NCBI GenBank assembly: GCA_016783155.1
Contig: JADHXB010000006.1
Coordinates: 1 to 35,911 of the forward strand
Origin: Dehalococcoidia bacterium
GTDB taxonomy: Bacteria; Chloroflexota; Dehalococcoidia; GIF9; UBA5629
DNA length: 35,911 nt
Reading direction: 5' to 3'
The position numbers were made by a program, and so were the translations under genes. Of the stretch, positions 25,807 through 33,597 are shown piece by piece; position 1 is the first letter of the stretch, and every line of letters begins with the position of its first letter. The notes beneath the pieces are model-generated. The model ran no database searches. It had not been told where the DNA came from and worked only from the letters and a program-made list of their open reading frames with translations.

Positions 25807-26310
25807 TTATTGAGGAATGTATTTTTGCCACTCAGTATGCACACGGAGATGCTGGAAGGGCACATAGAAGCCATCGTTGTGTGGTGATCTGGGTTGATGA
25901 AGGAGTGGCATTCCGGCCTCAATGGGAGTCCTTCCAGCCTTCCGACGATTACAAGGTATGCAGGCACTTACCACATTTTCCCAGCTATGCTCCCCACCAC
26001 GCCGCCTTGGTCTAACATGGTCTAGAGTGAGGTCCTTACTTTCTCGACCGCAATATTGACAAACATACTTGTCACGATTGAAAACCTCAAGCTTGGTCAA
26101 CTTCCGTTGCTGCCACGGCCGCCTGATAAAATAAACGAGGCGAATCACAGAGGGGATGTCGAAGGCATCATCAACAGAATGAAGGCTACCACGCCCGTTC
26201 TCTAAAACCTCAGCCTTGCCACGAAACAGCAAAATTACAGCCCTGCGTACTCTGCAGACATTAAGCGGTTCATAATTCTGATTAAGTACCAAGACTGGTG
26301 AGTTTACCAT
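25807..26310 (-). CDS. HNH endonuclease family protein
   Basis: 167-residue predicted nuclease. The first ~75 residues (VLVLNQNYEPLNVCRVRRAV onward) form the N-terminal part seen in a widespread group of stand-alone bacterial HNH proteins. The HNH module follows: C84-Q-Y-C87, then the catalytic LTLDHVRPRRRGG (H98), WENVVSAC and C117-x2-C120 with NRRKAGRTP. AGGAAAG lies before the ATG. It is last in the rplI-dnaB-dnaD-dnaC-like operon, 58 nt after the tandem ATPase. No intron, intein or phage context is visible, so a cellular repair or housekeeping role is more likely than homing; this is inferred. Confidence 0.9.
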   Translation of the reverse strand: MVNSPVLVLNQNYEPLNVCRVRRAVILLFRGKAEVLENGRGSLHSVDDAFDIPSVIRLVYFIRRPWQQRKLTKLEVFNRDKYVCQYCGRESKDLTLDHVRPRRRGGEHSWENVVSACIPCNRRKAGRTPIEAGMPLLHQPRSPHNDGFYVPFQHLRVHTEWQKYIPQ

Positions 26311-26368
26311 GTTTCTTTCCTAGCCAATTTGGGCTATTTTAGCAAGAAAATCTTTGACCTACAACAGC

Positions 26369-27799
26369 CTAAGACAAGCGGCCTCGCCGTTGATAGCGTT
26401 GCTGGGGCTTGGATTCACTAACACGCGGGGCTTTTATATCACCTCGATAATCAGGTGCATTGATATTTAAGACGAGACTGAGGCTAGGGTCAACCATACG
26501 AGAGCTAATGCGTCTCTCAATCTCATCCAAGGAAAAACAGGTGGTAATCACCGTGGCTAACCTGGCATTATAGCGATAGTTTATTAGCTGATACAGCTTT
26601 TCCTGAGCCCATGGCGTGGCTGCTTGTTCACCAAAATCATCAAGGATAAGTACCGGAGCCTTTTTAATTTCCTCAAAGGATTTATCATAGGAAGCTCTGC
26701 TCTCGGGATTAAAAGTAGAGCGCAAATAATCGAGGAGGTCAGTAACCACAATAAACAGGACTGATTTACCCTCCCGGCGCAGATGATTGGCAATGGCAGC
26801 TGCCAGGTGTGTTTTGCCACAACCGTTGACGCCCATGAAAATTAACCAGCCTTCCGGAGATTTAGCAAAGTTGACGGCATTTCGGTGGGCTTGCTCCAAG
26901 CTCTGGCGCTCTTCAGGCGACAGATTCAACGACTTATAATCAAAATTGTTGAAGTTCTTTTTACGCAATGCCTCTAGCTCTATGCTACTAAGCTGCTCCA
27001 AAGTCAGTGCAGATTTCCCCTGAATTACACATATATTGCATAGCTCGGGGTCAGCTAGATGCCCCCGTAACCTTTCATCAAACTCTTCAATCGGCACATC
27101 GGTTGTTATTACTGTAGGCAAGCAAGAATTGAAACGGTAATTGAGCAACTGCTCCAATTTTCCCTTAGCCCAAGGGGTGGTAGCTGTCATAGTTAAGTCA
27201 TCCAAGATCAAAAGCGGTGCATTTTTCACGCGCTCAAACAATTCGTCATGAGCAATATCACTGCTGGGACTGAAGGCATTCCGAAGGTGGTCCAGGAGGT
27301 CAGCGGCACCTATGTAAAAAGCGGGCTGCTCCAGGCTCAGTCGGTAATTGGCGATGGCACAGGCTAGATGTGTTTTACCACAACCGCTCGGGCCAACCAG
27401 GATCAACCATCCCTCCGGCTCGCTGGCGAAGGATTTGGCAGCTTCGTAGGCCCGCGTGAAATTCTGCTGTAATGCTGTTTCATCATATCTGCCAGCCAGC
27501 AAGAGGTTATCGAATGTTAGCCGAGACAAGACACCAAGATTACTGTAACGTTGAAGTTGAGCCAGCTTCTCCCTTTTCAACTCCTGACGCCTGCACTTGC
27601 AGGGCACAACTCGACTGAAATCAGGACGTCCCGAAGCTGATAGAGGATGTACGAAACCAGCTCCTTTACATATTGGGCAAGCTGAGTCAGACGAGCTTTT
27701 TTCTACCGACTCACCGCTTGACCATGTGTCCGTACTTGCCCCTGACGTACTTCTCGCGGTCGTCCTCTTTTTTAAAATCTCTCCGAGGTTTTCCATCAT
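26369..27799 (-). CDS. Tandem DnaC/DnaI-like AAA+ helicase loader (two ATPase modules)
   Basis: A 476-residue protein with two DnaC/IstB-type AAA+ modules in one chain, likely loading the DnaB helicase encoded nearby. Numbering is from the ATG at 27799. A zinc motif (CPICKGAG with PCKCRR, about 41-70) precedes module 1, with Walker A GPSGCGKTH (136-144) and Walker B PLLILDDL; module 2 has GVNGCGKTH (323-331) and PVLILDDF. Module sequences are alike, e.g. EGWLILVG and EGWLIFMG, pointing to duplication. Sensor-1 is ITTDVP in module 1 and ITTCFS in module 2, where ITTN is usual. The arginine-finger position is RLRGHLADP in module 1 and RISSRMVDP in module 2. The start overlaps the DnaD-like gene by 89 nt; AAGG precedes it. 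An in-frame start at 27838 is open but less likely. Confidence 0.88.
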   Translation of the reverse strand: MMENLGEILKKRTTARSTSGASTDTWSSGESVEKSSSDSACPICKGAGFVHPLSASGRPDFSRVVPCKCRRQELKREKLAQLQRYSNLGVLSRLTFDNLLLAGRYDETALQQNFTRAYEAAKSFASEPEGWLILVGPSGCGKTHLACAIANYRLSLEQPAFYIGAADLLDHLRNAFSPSSDIAHDELFERVKNAPLLILDDLTMTATTPWAKGKLEQLLNYRFNSCLPTVITTDVPIEEFDERLRGHLADPELCNICVIQGKSALTLEQLSSIELEALRKKNFNNFDYKSLNLSPEERQSLEQAHRNAVNFAKSPEGWLIFMGVNGCGKTHLAAAIANHLRREGKSVLFIVVTDLLDYLRSTFNPESRASYDKSFEEIKKAPVLILDDFGEQAATPWAQEKLYQLINYRYNARLATVITTCFSLDEIERRISSRMVDPSLSLVLNINAPDYRGDIKAPRVSESKPQQRYQRRGRLS

Positions 27800-28430
27800 C
27801 TTTACCTTCGACAGCCCATCGTTCCAAAATACGAGCAATATATTTCCAGCTACGCTTATTTAAGGAAACAGCCTCCTTAAAAGCACTCTCAATCCAATCT
27901 GCCGGGTAAAGCTTCTCTGCCTCTTGAAGCTCCTCGGCAATCATGGGCGTAAGCATGCCTATGTTTTGTTCATAAAGGCTGAAAATGTCCGGCGGCGTAG
28001 CTTCCGCTACCTCACCTTTCCTGTGTGCCAAAACCAACTGGGGAAAATCGCCTTGCTGAATTTTACTGATCGCCTCCTTCGCAGCTTCGCTATTAATGAA
28101 ATAAACATCTTCAGGTTGCCCATCTCTGTCAAGCCTCAGGTGGAGCATGGTACCATGCTCCACCGCTTGTTCCAGCGCCAGACGAAGTACCTCATCTTTG
28201 GGTTTAGTTCCTTCACCTATACCACTAATAAGGACAGGGTCAGACAAGAGCTCGTTATAGGTTACAAACTGAGGATAACCACGACGACGACTGAGCAACC
28301 AGAAAACGTGCAATATAGTTTTGAGCTCGGCAACACCATCGATCTTCGGCATTACCACGGTGAAGAATAAATTAGGTATTGGAGTAACCTCAGCCCTTGC
28401 TGGAAAACCAGAAAACGGTTTCTTAGTCAT
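27711..28430 (-). CDS. DnaD-like replication initiation/restart protein
   Basis: 239-residue DnaD/DnaB_2-domain protein. Residues ~25-115 look like the DnaD N-terminal winged helix (LKTILHVFWLLSRRRGYPQF; ALEQAVEHGTMLHL). The C-terminal domain (about 145-215) includes DIFSLYEQNIGMLTPMIAEE and the family YxxxIxxxW motif in WKYIARILERWAVEG. A basic tail (KKEDDREKYVRGKYGHMVKR) may bind ssDNA. It lies between dnaB and the tandem DnaC-like gene, matching the DnaD-DnaI-helicase teamwork known in Firmicutes, and overlaps the latter by 89 nt. Role inferred from family and position. Confidence 0.88.
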   Translation of the reverse strand: MTKKPFSGFPARAEVTPIPNLFFTVVMPKIDGVAELKTILHVFWLLSRRRGYPQFVTYNELLSDPVLISGIGEGTKPKDEVLRLALEQAVEHGTMLHLRLDRDGQPEDVYFINSEAAKEAISKIQQGDFPQLVLAHRKGEVAEATPPDIFSLYEQNIGMLTPMIAEELQEAEKLYPADWIESAFKEAVSLNKRSWKYIARILERWAVEGKDDGKPRRDFKKEDDREKYVRGKYGHMVKR

Positions 28431-28451
28431 GCTTCTTCATCCCCACAATAC

Positions 28452-29822
28452 TTAAGCTGCTTCCAGCTCTGGTTGTGCATCTTCGAACCTGGCTGTCTTA
28501 GAATCAAAACGTAATTTGACCTCACCTGTAGGACCATTACGATGTTTGGCTATAATGATATCAGCCTTATCTTCTTCATAGGGCTCTATCCCCATGTCAT
28601 GAGTTTTTCCCCATTCATCTTTAGTGAAATACATTGCATCACGAGAGATAAATAGAACCACGTCAGCATCTTGCTCGATACTGCCGCTATCCCTGAGGTC
28701 GGAAAGTTGAGGTTTGTGCGATGTTCGCCATTCTATAGCTCGGCTAAGTTGTGAAATAGCCAATACAGGTGCATCTATCTCACGAGCCAGTGCCTTCAAC
28801 GAGCGTGTTATCTCACTCAGCTCCTGTACTCGACCTTCCCTTCTTGACTCTCCCTGTATTAGCTGGAGATAATCAACAATAACCAGGTCAACAGTGTGCT
28901 CACGATGAAGTCGCTGTGCCTTACCTCGCATCTCCACTACCCGCATTTGGGGTGAATCATCAATATATATCGGCGCTTCGGAGAGGATACCGCTGGCTTC
29001 CATAATTCTTCTCTCTTGTTTTTCTGTATATGTCCCCAACCGGACACTTCTAGAATCTACGTTGGCCTCATTAGCCAAAAGGCGCTGGACGACCGCCTGT
29101 CGAGACATCTCTAAGCTAAACATAGCCACACAGGCTTTCTGGTTAACAGCCGTGTTTCTGGCAATGTTTAGAGCTAAAGTAGTCTTACCTGCGCTTGGTC
29201 TAGCACCCAGAACAATCAAGTCAGAACGTTGTAACCCCCCTAACATATCATCTATGGCAGCGAAGTATGTAAGGACGTGCGGAATCGCCTCTTCCCTAGG
29301 CTGAGCTGGTCCAGCTTCTTCGAAATACTGACTGAGAACCTGGCGAATAGGCACAAAATCCTGACGGCTTTGCCGCTGCCTTGTCTTAAACAGAATGTCC
29401 TCCGCCCTATTTATAGCAACATCAACCTCAGAATCAGCTTCATAACCAAGAGCAGTAATCTGGCTACCGGCGCTGATAAGTCGTCGCATTACGGCCAATC
29501 TGGACACAATCTGTCCGTAATACTCAATATGAAGGGATGTCGGTACCATGGAGATCAAATGGCTTAAATAAGCAGCCCCACCAGCCTCTTCTAGCCTGCC
29601 TTTCTGGGCTAGTTCGTGAGCTACGGTTATCTGATTTATGCCCTCATTACGTTGGTAAAGGCTGAAACAGACATCATAAACCCACTGATTTTCCGGCGTA
29701 AAGAAGTCATCCGGCCTAAGGAAATTAGAAATCTTGAATATGCCCTCACTATCAATAAGCAGAGAACCAAGCACTGCTTTTTCAGCTTCAACATCATGTG
29801 GGGGCGAGTTTTCGCTAATCAT
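28452..29822 (-). CDS. dnaB: Replicative DNA helicase DnaB
   Basis: Hexameric 5'-3' fork helicase, 456 aa. The N-terminal primase-binding domain is [20 protein letters not shown] onward; the RecA-like domain has Walker [17 protein letters not shown] (about 205-220), [19 protein letters not shown], Walker B region [12 protein letters not shown], and [18 protein letters not shown]. The ATG at 29822 is chosen because the usual N-terminus starts there; a TTG seven codons upstream would add an atypical basic leader. It overlaps the rplI stop by 8 nt, the usual rplI-dnaB order. No intein is present. Confidence 0.97.
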   Translation of the reverse strand: MISENSPPHDVEAEKAVLGSLLIDSEGIFKISNFLRPDDFFTPENQWVYDVCFSLYQRNEGINQITVAHELAQKGRLEEAGGAAYLSHLISMVPTSLHIEYYGQIVSRLAVMRRLISAGSQITALGYEADSEVDVAINRAEDILFKTRQRQSRQDFVPIRQVLSQYFEEAGPAQPREEAIPHVLTYFAAIDDMLGGLQRSDLIVLGARPSAGKTTLALNIARNTAVNQKACVAMFSLEMSRQAVVQRLLANEANVDSRSVRLGTYTEKQERRIMEASGILSEAPIYIDDSPQMRVVEMRGKAQRLHREHTVDLVIVDYLQLIQGESRREGRVQELSEITRSLKALAREIDAPVLAISQLSRAIEWRTSHKPQLSDLRDSGSIEQDADVVLFISRDAMYFTKDEWGKTHDMGIEPYEEDKADIIIAKHRNGPTGEVKLRFDSKTARFEDAQPELEAA

Positions 29823-30279
29823 TTTGAGTCGTCTCTTCCTCAATAACCACTTTAACTTTAAATTTAGCCTCAGTACCTGTGCCCAAGTTAATAATTACGT
29901 CATAGCTGCCGAGATGATGCAAAGGCTCCTCTAGCTCAATTTTTTTCTTGTCGATCTCGAAACCAGCGAGACTGGAAAGTTCACCAGCTATACTAGCAGT
30001 GGTAATAGCACCATGAAGGCGACCTTTGGTGCCTGCTTTAGCCTTGAAATGTAATTCTTTCCCCTCCAGCTCCTGAACTATCCTGCTCAGTTCCTCACGC
30101 TGGCGAGCCTGACTCTCTCCCTTCTCATCAGACAGGACTTTAGCTGCCTTTATTGCCGAGGATGTTGCCGGTAAAGCCATGCCTTTAGGAAAAAGGAAGT
30201 TCCTGGCATAGCCATCAGCAACTTCTTTTATCTCCCCCCTCTTCCCCTTAGGTGCATCCTTTAGAAAAATAACCTTCAT
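29815..30279 (-). CDS. rplI: Large ribosomal subunit protein bL9
   Basis: 50S protein near the L1 stalk base. The 154 residues start [20 protein letters not shown], with the conserved [18 protein letters not shown], a central helix, and a C-terminal domain ([20 protein letters not shown]). AGGAG lies 8 nt before the ATG. It heads the dnaB-dnaD-dnaC-like-HNH operon. The 205 nt upstream hold a dyad but no convincing -35/-10 pair. Confidence 0.97.
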   Translation of the reverse strand: MKVIFLKDAPKGKRGEIKEVADGYARNFLFPKGMALPATSSAIKAAKVLSDEKGESQARQREELSRIVQELEGKELHFKAKAGTKGRLHGAITTASIAGELSSLAGFEIDKKKIELEEPLHHLGSYDVIINLGTGTEAKFKVKVVIEEETTQND

Positions 30280-30300
30280 TCTCTAACTCCTATCTAGATT

Positions 30301-30320
30301 GAAATTGGTTTAACAATTTC
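30301..30320. repeat. Inverted repeat in the rplI leader
   Basis: GAAATTG (30301-30307), 6 nt, CAATTTC (30314-30320), a perfect 7-bp AT-rich dyad starting 22 nt upstream of the rplI ATG. It could be an operator or a weak RNA hairpin. No T-run follows on either strand. The rest of the 30280-30484 gap is AT-rich with no gene seen; a second short dyad at 30441-30454 is noted separately. Confidence 0.45.
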
Positions 30321-30484
30321 CAAGGATACCAGAAGATGCAAGCTGTAACCATATTTTATAATTTCTGCCTAAATTTTGCCTAGCGTTAGCAAGGTGTTTC
30401 AACAGCAAATTCCAAAATTTTTTTGCTGCAGACTAGTAGCCGCTGGCCGCAGCGCAAAGCTTAAAAACACATGCCCTAAGACAA

Positions 30485-31696
30485 CTAGCCTGAGAATTCA
30501 TCCTTAACCCCGGCTAGAGCTTGAGGTTCACTTAGAAGGTCAACAACCGTCATAGCTAGAGCCTTAGCTGCATCTAGCAGCCCATTATGACCTGACTCGG
30601 AGGCAGCAGCTACGGCAAAATCTGCCGAATGCAGTAGCACGTCGGGGGAAACGATAGCAACGGAGGGATGAATGGCAGGTATAACCTGACTGACATTACC
30701 CATGTCAGTGCTACCGAAACCGAAGTGAGGTTCAAAAGGTTCCACCTTTCGACCCAAAGATTCCAGGTTCTGAGCAAATAGCTGCGCCAAGGCCAAGTTA
30801 TTTTTCATTGGAGCATAAACTATCTCACTCCACCTATAATCCAATCTGGCACCTGTAGCTAGAGCCGCCCCTTCGAAGCAATTTAGAACCTTTTGCTTCA
30901 ACTCACCAAGGTAAGCATCATCCGTAGCACGGACGAGGAATTTAGCTGCTGAATATGCTGGGACTACATTAGCCGCCTCACCACCATGCGTAATTATGCC
31001 ATGAATCCGAGCCCTGTCCTTGATATGCTGGCGAATCGAATTGACAGCATTGAACGACAAAATCATAGCCTCGAGAGCATTTACCCCCCGTTCAGGATAG
31101 GCGGCAGCATGAACTGCCTTGCCAAAGAATTCGACCTCCAGGCCAATACAGGCCAGCGCTTCAGCAGTCGCCACATTATGCGCCCCAGGGTGAATTATCA
31201 TAGCTACATCAACTCCATCAAAAACACCTTCCCTCAACATGGGCACTTTACCACCAAAAAGCTCCTCTGCGGGTGTACCGAAAACGACAACTGCTCCACC
31301 ACAATTGTCGATAACGCATTTACAAGCCACAGCAGCTCCTACCGCTGAAGCAGCTATTATATTGTGTCCACAGGCATGTCCAATTTCAGGCAAGGCATCA
31401 TATTCAGCAAACAAAGCGATTACAGGTTTATTGCTGCCATAAACTGCCTTAAAAGCGGTAGCTAAACCCCCAACACCGTTTTCCACCTGAAAGCTGTTTC
31501 CTGCCAAGTAATCGGTCAACCAAGCCGATGCCCTCTTCTCTTCAAAACCCAGTTCGGGGTTGGCATGAATCTTGAGGCTTAATTTAATGAGTTCCTGACG
31601 CTGCTGCTCTACCTGCCTGTTTACCTCGGACCTAAGTGACGCCTTTGTCAAAGTCTTTTTCACCACTCCTTGACTTGCCCCCCCACAAGTAGCCAT
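30485..31696 (-). CDS. M20-family amidohydrolase/peptidase
   Basis: Cytoplasmic di-zinc amidohydrolase, 403 aa. Metal-site sequences are EYDALPEIGHACGHN (H107, C109, H111) and GTPAEELFGGK (E144, E145); the dimerisation domain includes GKAVHAAAYPERGVNALEAM. The pattern fits the AbgB/HipO-like branch of M20 (aminoacylase, p-aminobenzoyl-glutamate or hippurate hydrolase types); the substrate cannot be told. The ATG at 31696 has GGAG 4 nt upstream, but a perfect TATAAT overlaps this start on the same strand; if that is the -10 box, a downstream GTG (31666 or 31663) would be the true start. The first ~20 residues are not conserved-looking. It is transcribed divergently from DUF177. Confidence 0.9.
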   Translation of the reverse strand: MATCGGASQGVVKKTLTKASLRSEVNRQVEQQRQELIKLSLKIHANPELGFEEKRASAWLTDYLAGNSFQVENGVGGLATAFKAVYGSNKPVIALFAEYDALPEIGHACGHNIIAASAVGAAVACKCVIDNCGGAVVVFGTPAEELFGGKVPMLREGVFDGVDVAMIIHPGAHNVATAEALACIGLEVEFFGKAVHAAAYPERGVNALEAMILSFNAVNSIRQHIKDRARIHGIITHGGEAANVVPAYSAAKFLVRATDDAYLGELKQKVLNCFEGAALATGARLDYRWSEIVYAPMKNNLALAQLFAQNLESLGRKVEPFEPHFGFGSTDMGNVSQVIPAIHPSVAIVSPDVLLHSADFAVAAASESGHNGLLDAAKALAMTVVDLLSEPQALAGVKDEFSG

Positions 31697-31772
31697 TATA
31701 CTCCAAGCGGCCGGTACATTCTACCTAAGTTCAATCGGATACAAGCCATTCTCTGCCGATAATTACACTAGC

Positions 31773-31801
31773 TTGACTTTAAAAATATCTCAACTTATAA
31801 T
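31773..31801 (+). promoter_or_regulatory. Promoter of the DUF177-rpmF-FabD-like block
   Basis: TTGACT (31773-31778), exact 17 nt spacer, perfect TATAAT (31796-31801): the best sigma-70 match in the window. The predicted start near 31808 gives a ~22 nt leader before the ATG at 31830. Confidence 0.8.
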
Positions 31802-31829
31802 GAATCAAGTTCTTAAATCTTAAGACAAA

Positions 31830-32339
31830 ATGTACATTAACGTTGCTCAGTTACTCAAGGAACCAACAGGCTCAAGCCGTAGCTTCCAAATAGACGAGAG
31901 CCTTGGTACGGACGACATAAATTCTGTTAAGGGTGAGGTAACCTTAATCCGCACCAATCGCGGTATCATGGCTAAAGCTGAGATGACAGCAGGCGTGACA
32001 GGAATTTGCAGTCGGTGCCTCAAACCGATTGACTATGATGTAAACTATGACTTTAACGAGGAATGTCTCCCTAGCGTAAGTACTTCCGAAGGTTTATCTT
32101 CACCTGATCAGACCGATAATATTAATATAGACGAGAGCCACATGCTGGACTTAAGCGAAATAATACGCCAATATACCTTGCTGACTATGCCGATCAAGCC
32201 GCTTTGCCGTCCAGACTGTGCTGGAATCTGCCCATCCTGCGGACATAACCTTAATCAAGGCTCCTGCCAATGTCCGTCTCATGCCCACGACCAGCGCTGG
32301 TCCAAACTAATCCACTTGGGGAGGGAAAGTAAAACCTAA
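31830..32339 (+). CDS. yceD: DUF177/YceD family protein
   Basis: 169-residue YceD-family protein, linked in bacteria and plastids to 23S rRNA/large-subunit metabolism. Visible motifs are GICSRCLKPIDYDVNYDFNE (first CxxC), LDLSEIIRQYTLLTMPIKPLC, and the Cys-rich end GICPSCGHNLNQGSCQC, likely a zinc site. The stop abuts the rpmF ATG with no gap, the conserved yceD-rpmF pairing. A strong promoter precedes it. Confidence 0.94.
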   Translation: MYINVAQLLKEPTGSSRSFQIDESLGTDDINSVKGEVTLIRTNRGIMAKAEMTAGVTGICSRCLKPIDYDVNYDFNEECLPSVSTSEGLSSPDQTDNINIDESHMLDLSEIIRQYTLLTMPIKPLCRPDCAGICPSCGHNLNQGSCQCPSHAHDQRWSKLIHLGRESKT

Positions 32340-32540
32340 ATGGCGTTACCGAAGAGAAAATATGCAAAATCACGGCAAGGGAAAAGGCGCAGTCACCTCG
32401 CCCTGAGCATCCCTAAACTGGTTGATTGCCCTCAATGCCATGCTCCCAAATTACCTCATCATGTCTGTCCCACCTGCGGTACCTATGCAGGAAGGGAAGT
32501 GATTAAGACTAAGGCCCCAAAGAAAACACCCGGCCAATGA
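32340..32540 (+). CDS. rpmF: Large ribosomal subunit protein bL32, zinc form
   Basis: 66-residue 50S protein. It begins MALPKRKYAKSRQGKRRSHL and has four zinc Cys (C30, C33, C43, C46) in DCPQCHAPKLPHHVCPTC. It immediately follows yceD. In many bacteria rpmF is followed by plsX-fabH-fabD-fabG-acpP; here plsX, fabH and fabG are missing and a 100 nt gap leads to a degenerate FabD. Confidence 0.97.
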   Translation: MALPKRKYAKSRQGKRRSHLALSIPKLVDCPQCHAPKLPHHVCPTCGTYAGREVIKTKAPKKTPGQ

Positions 32541-32599
32541 TTCCTAGCCTTGGAGACATAACCGGCGCGGAAAAATGTTGGACAAGTGAGGCAAAGAAA

Positions 32600-32647
32600 A
32601 TGATTGCCCCCTTAGTGAACTTGAATTACAAGGAGGAAACATGGTAG
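32600..32647 (+). other. Possible 15-codon upstream reading frame overlapping the FabD-like start
   Basis: ATG at 32600 behind GTGAGG opens a short frame MIAPLVNLNYKEETW that stops at 32645-32647, just past the FabD-like ATG at 32641. Its codons contain the AAGGAGG of the next gene. It could couple translation or be chance; nothing identifies a product. Confidence 0.25.
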
Positions 32648-33585
32648 AAGCAATAAAAGTCGCTTATGTTTTCACCGGACAGGAATCTCATTCTGTAGGC
32701 ATGGGTTTAGACCTTTATGTTCATTACTCTTCAGCCAGGGAAGTTTTCGATGAAGTTGACAAAGCTTTGGGTTTCCCTCTGTCGCATCTATGCTTTGAAG
32801 GCCCTGAAGACGACCTCAAGCAGACCGTCAATGTCCAGCCAGCCGTATTAGCCACAAGCATTGCCTGCCTGAGAGCAGCTCAGGAGGTTAGCAACAATGG
32901 CATACCAGAGCCAACCTTCGTCGCTGGACATGACATGGGCACCTACGCAGCTCTGGTAGCTGCTGGTGCTCTCAGTCTGTCTGATGCCGTGCGCTTGATT
33001 CGCGAGAGAGGACGATTAATGAACGAAGCCGGGCAGAGAACAGCCGGCGGCATGGTATCTATGGCCGGCCTGGATATAGAAGTCTTCAAGAACATCTGCT
33101 TCTCCACAGGTGTTGAGATTGCCTATATAGACGCTCCGGACCAGGTCACCATCAGCGGCACTCAGGAAAGCCTGACCAAAGCCAAGAGGCTAGCGCAGAT
33201 AAAAGGGGCTCGCCGCATTATACCCCTAAGAGTAAGCGGGCCTTTCAATTCCTCGCTTATTGAGCCAGCCATAACAAGATTAAGAAATGCCATTTCCGAG
33301 TTTACCTTCAATAAACCATCAATTCCGGTTGTGGCTAATGCTACTGCCCAGCCGCTTACCGACCTGGAAGCGATAAAGGAGGAGCTGGTTAGCCAGATTG
33401 TCCGCCCAGTTCAATGGCAGCAATCTATTGAAAATATGATCGCCCGAGGAGTAACCACCTTCTTTGAGATGGGGCCTGGTGAGGCACTGACCAAGTTGAT
33501 TAAGCGAATCAGCCCCGGAGCACAGACCTTTAACATCAGCAGCGCTCAAACCATCAGTGAAATAACAAGCTGGCGCAGAGGATAA
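32641..33585 (+). CDS. FabD-like (malonyl-CoA:ACP transacylase fold) protein lacking catalytic Ser and His
   Basis: A 314-residue protein with the full FabD fold: YVFTGQESHSVGMG at the start, VNVQPAVLATSIACLRA, RERGRLMNEAG, VTISGTQESLTKAK, VVANATAQPLTD, VRPVQWQQSIE and FFEMGPGEALTKLI. However the nucleophile elbow GHSxG is AGHDMGTYAAL (D98 for Ser92 of E. coli) and the general-base motif FHS is PFNSSL (N203 for His201). The oxyanion Gln (Q14), substrate Arg (R123) and the QW Gln remain. AAGGAGG precedes the ATG. Normal transacylase chemistry should be impossible; a binding, scaffold or changed-reaction role is inferred. The partner candidate is the ACP-like protein at 34370, which has also lost its active serine. 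Confidence 0.9.
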   Translation: MVEAIKVAYVFTGQESHSVGMGLDLYVHYSSAREVFDEVDKALGFPLSHLCFEGPEDDLKQTVNVQPAVLATSIACLRAAQEVSNNGIPEPTFVAGHDMGTYAALVAAGALSLSDAVRLIRERGRLMNEAGQRTAGGMVSMAGLDIEVFKNICFSTGVEIAYIDAPDQVTISGTQESLTKAKRLAQIKGARRIIPLRVSGPFNSSLIEPAITRLRNAISEFTFNKPSIPVVANATAQPLTDLEAIKEELVSQIVRPVQWQQSIENMIARGVTTFFEMGPGEALTKLIKRISPGAQTFNISSAQTISEITSWRRG

Positions 33586-33597
33586 CAACTGGCACAC

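Noticed and set aside
30441-30454. Hairpin CGCTG-GCCG-CAGCG as a terminator of the M20 gene.
   Set aside because: The stem is only 5 bp and no T-run follows directly on either strand; the A-run at about 30415-30425 is too far away.
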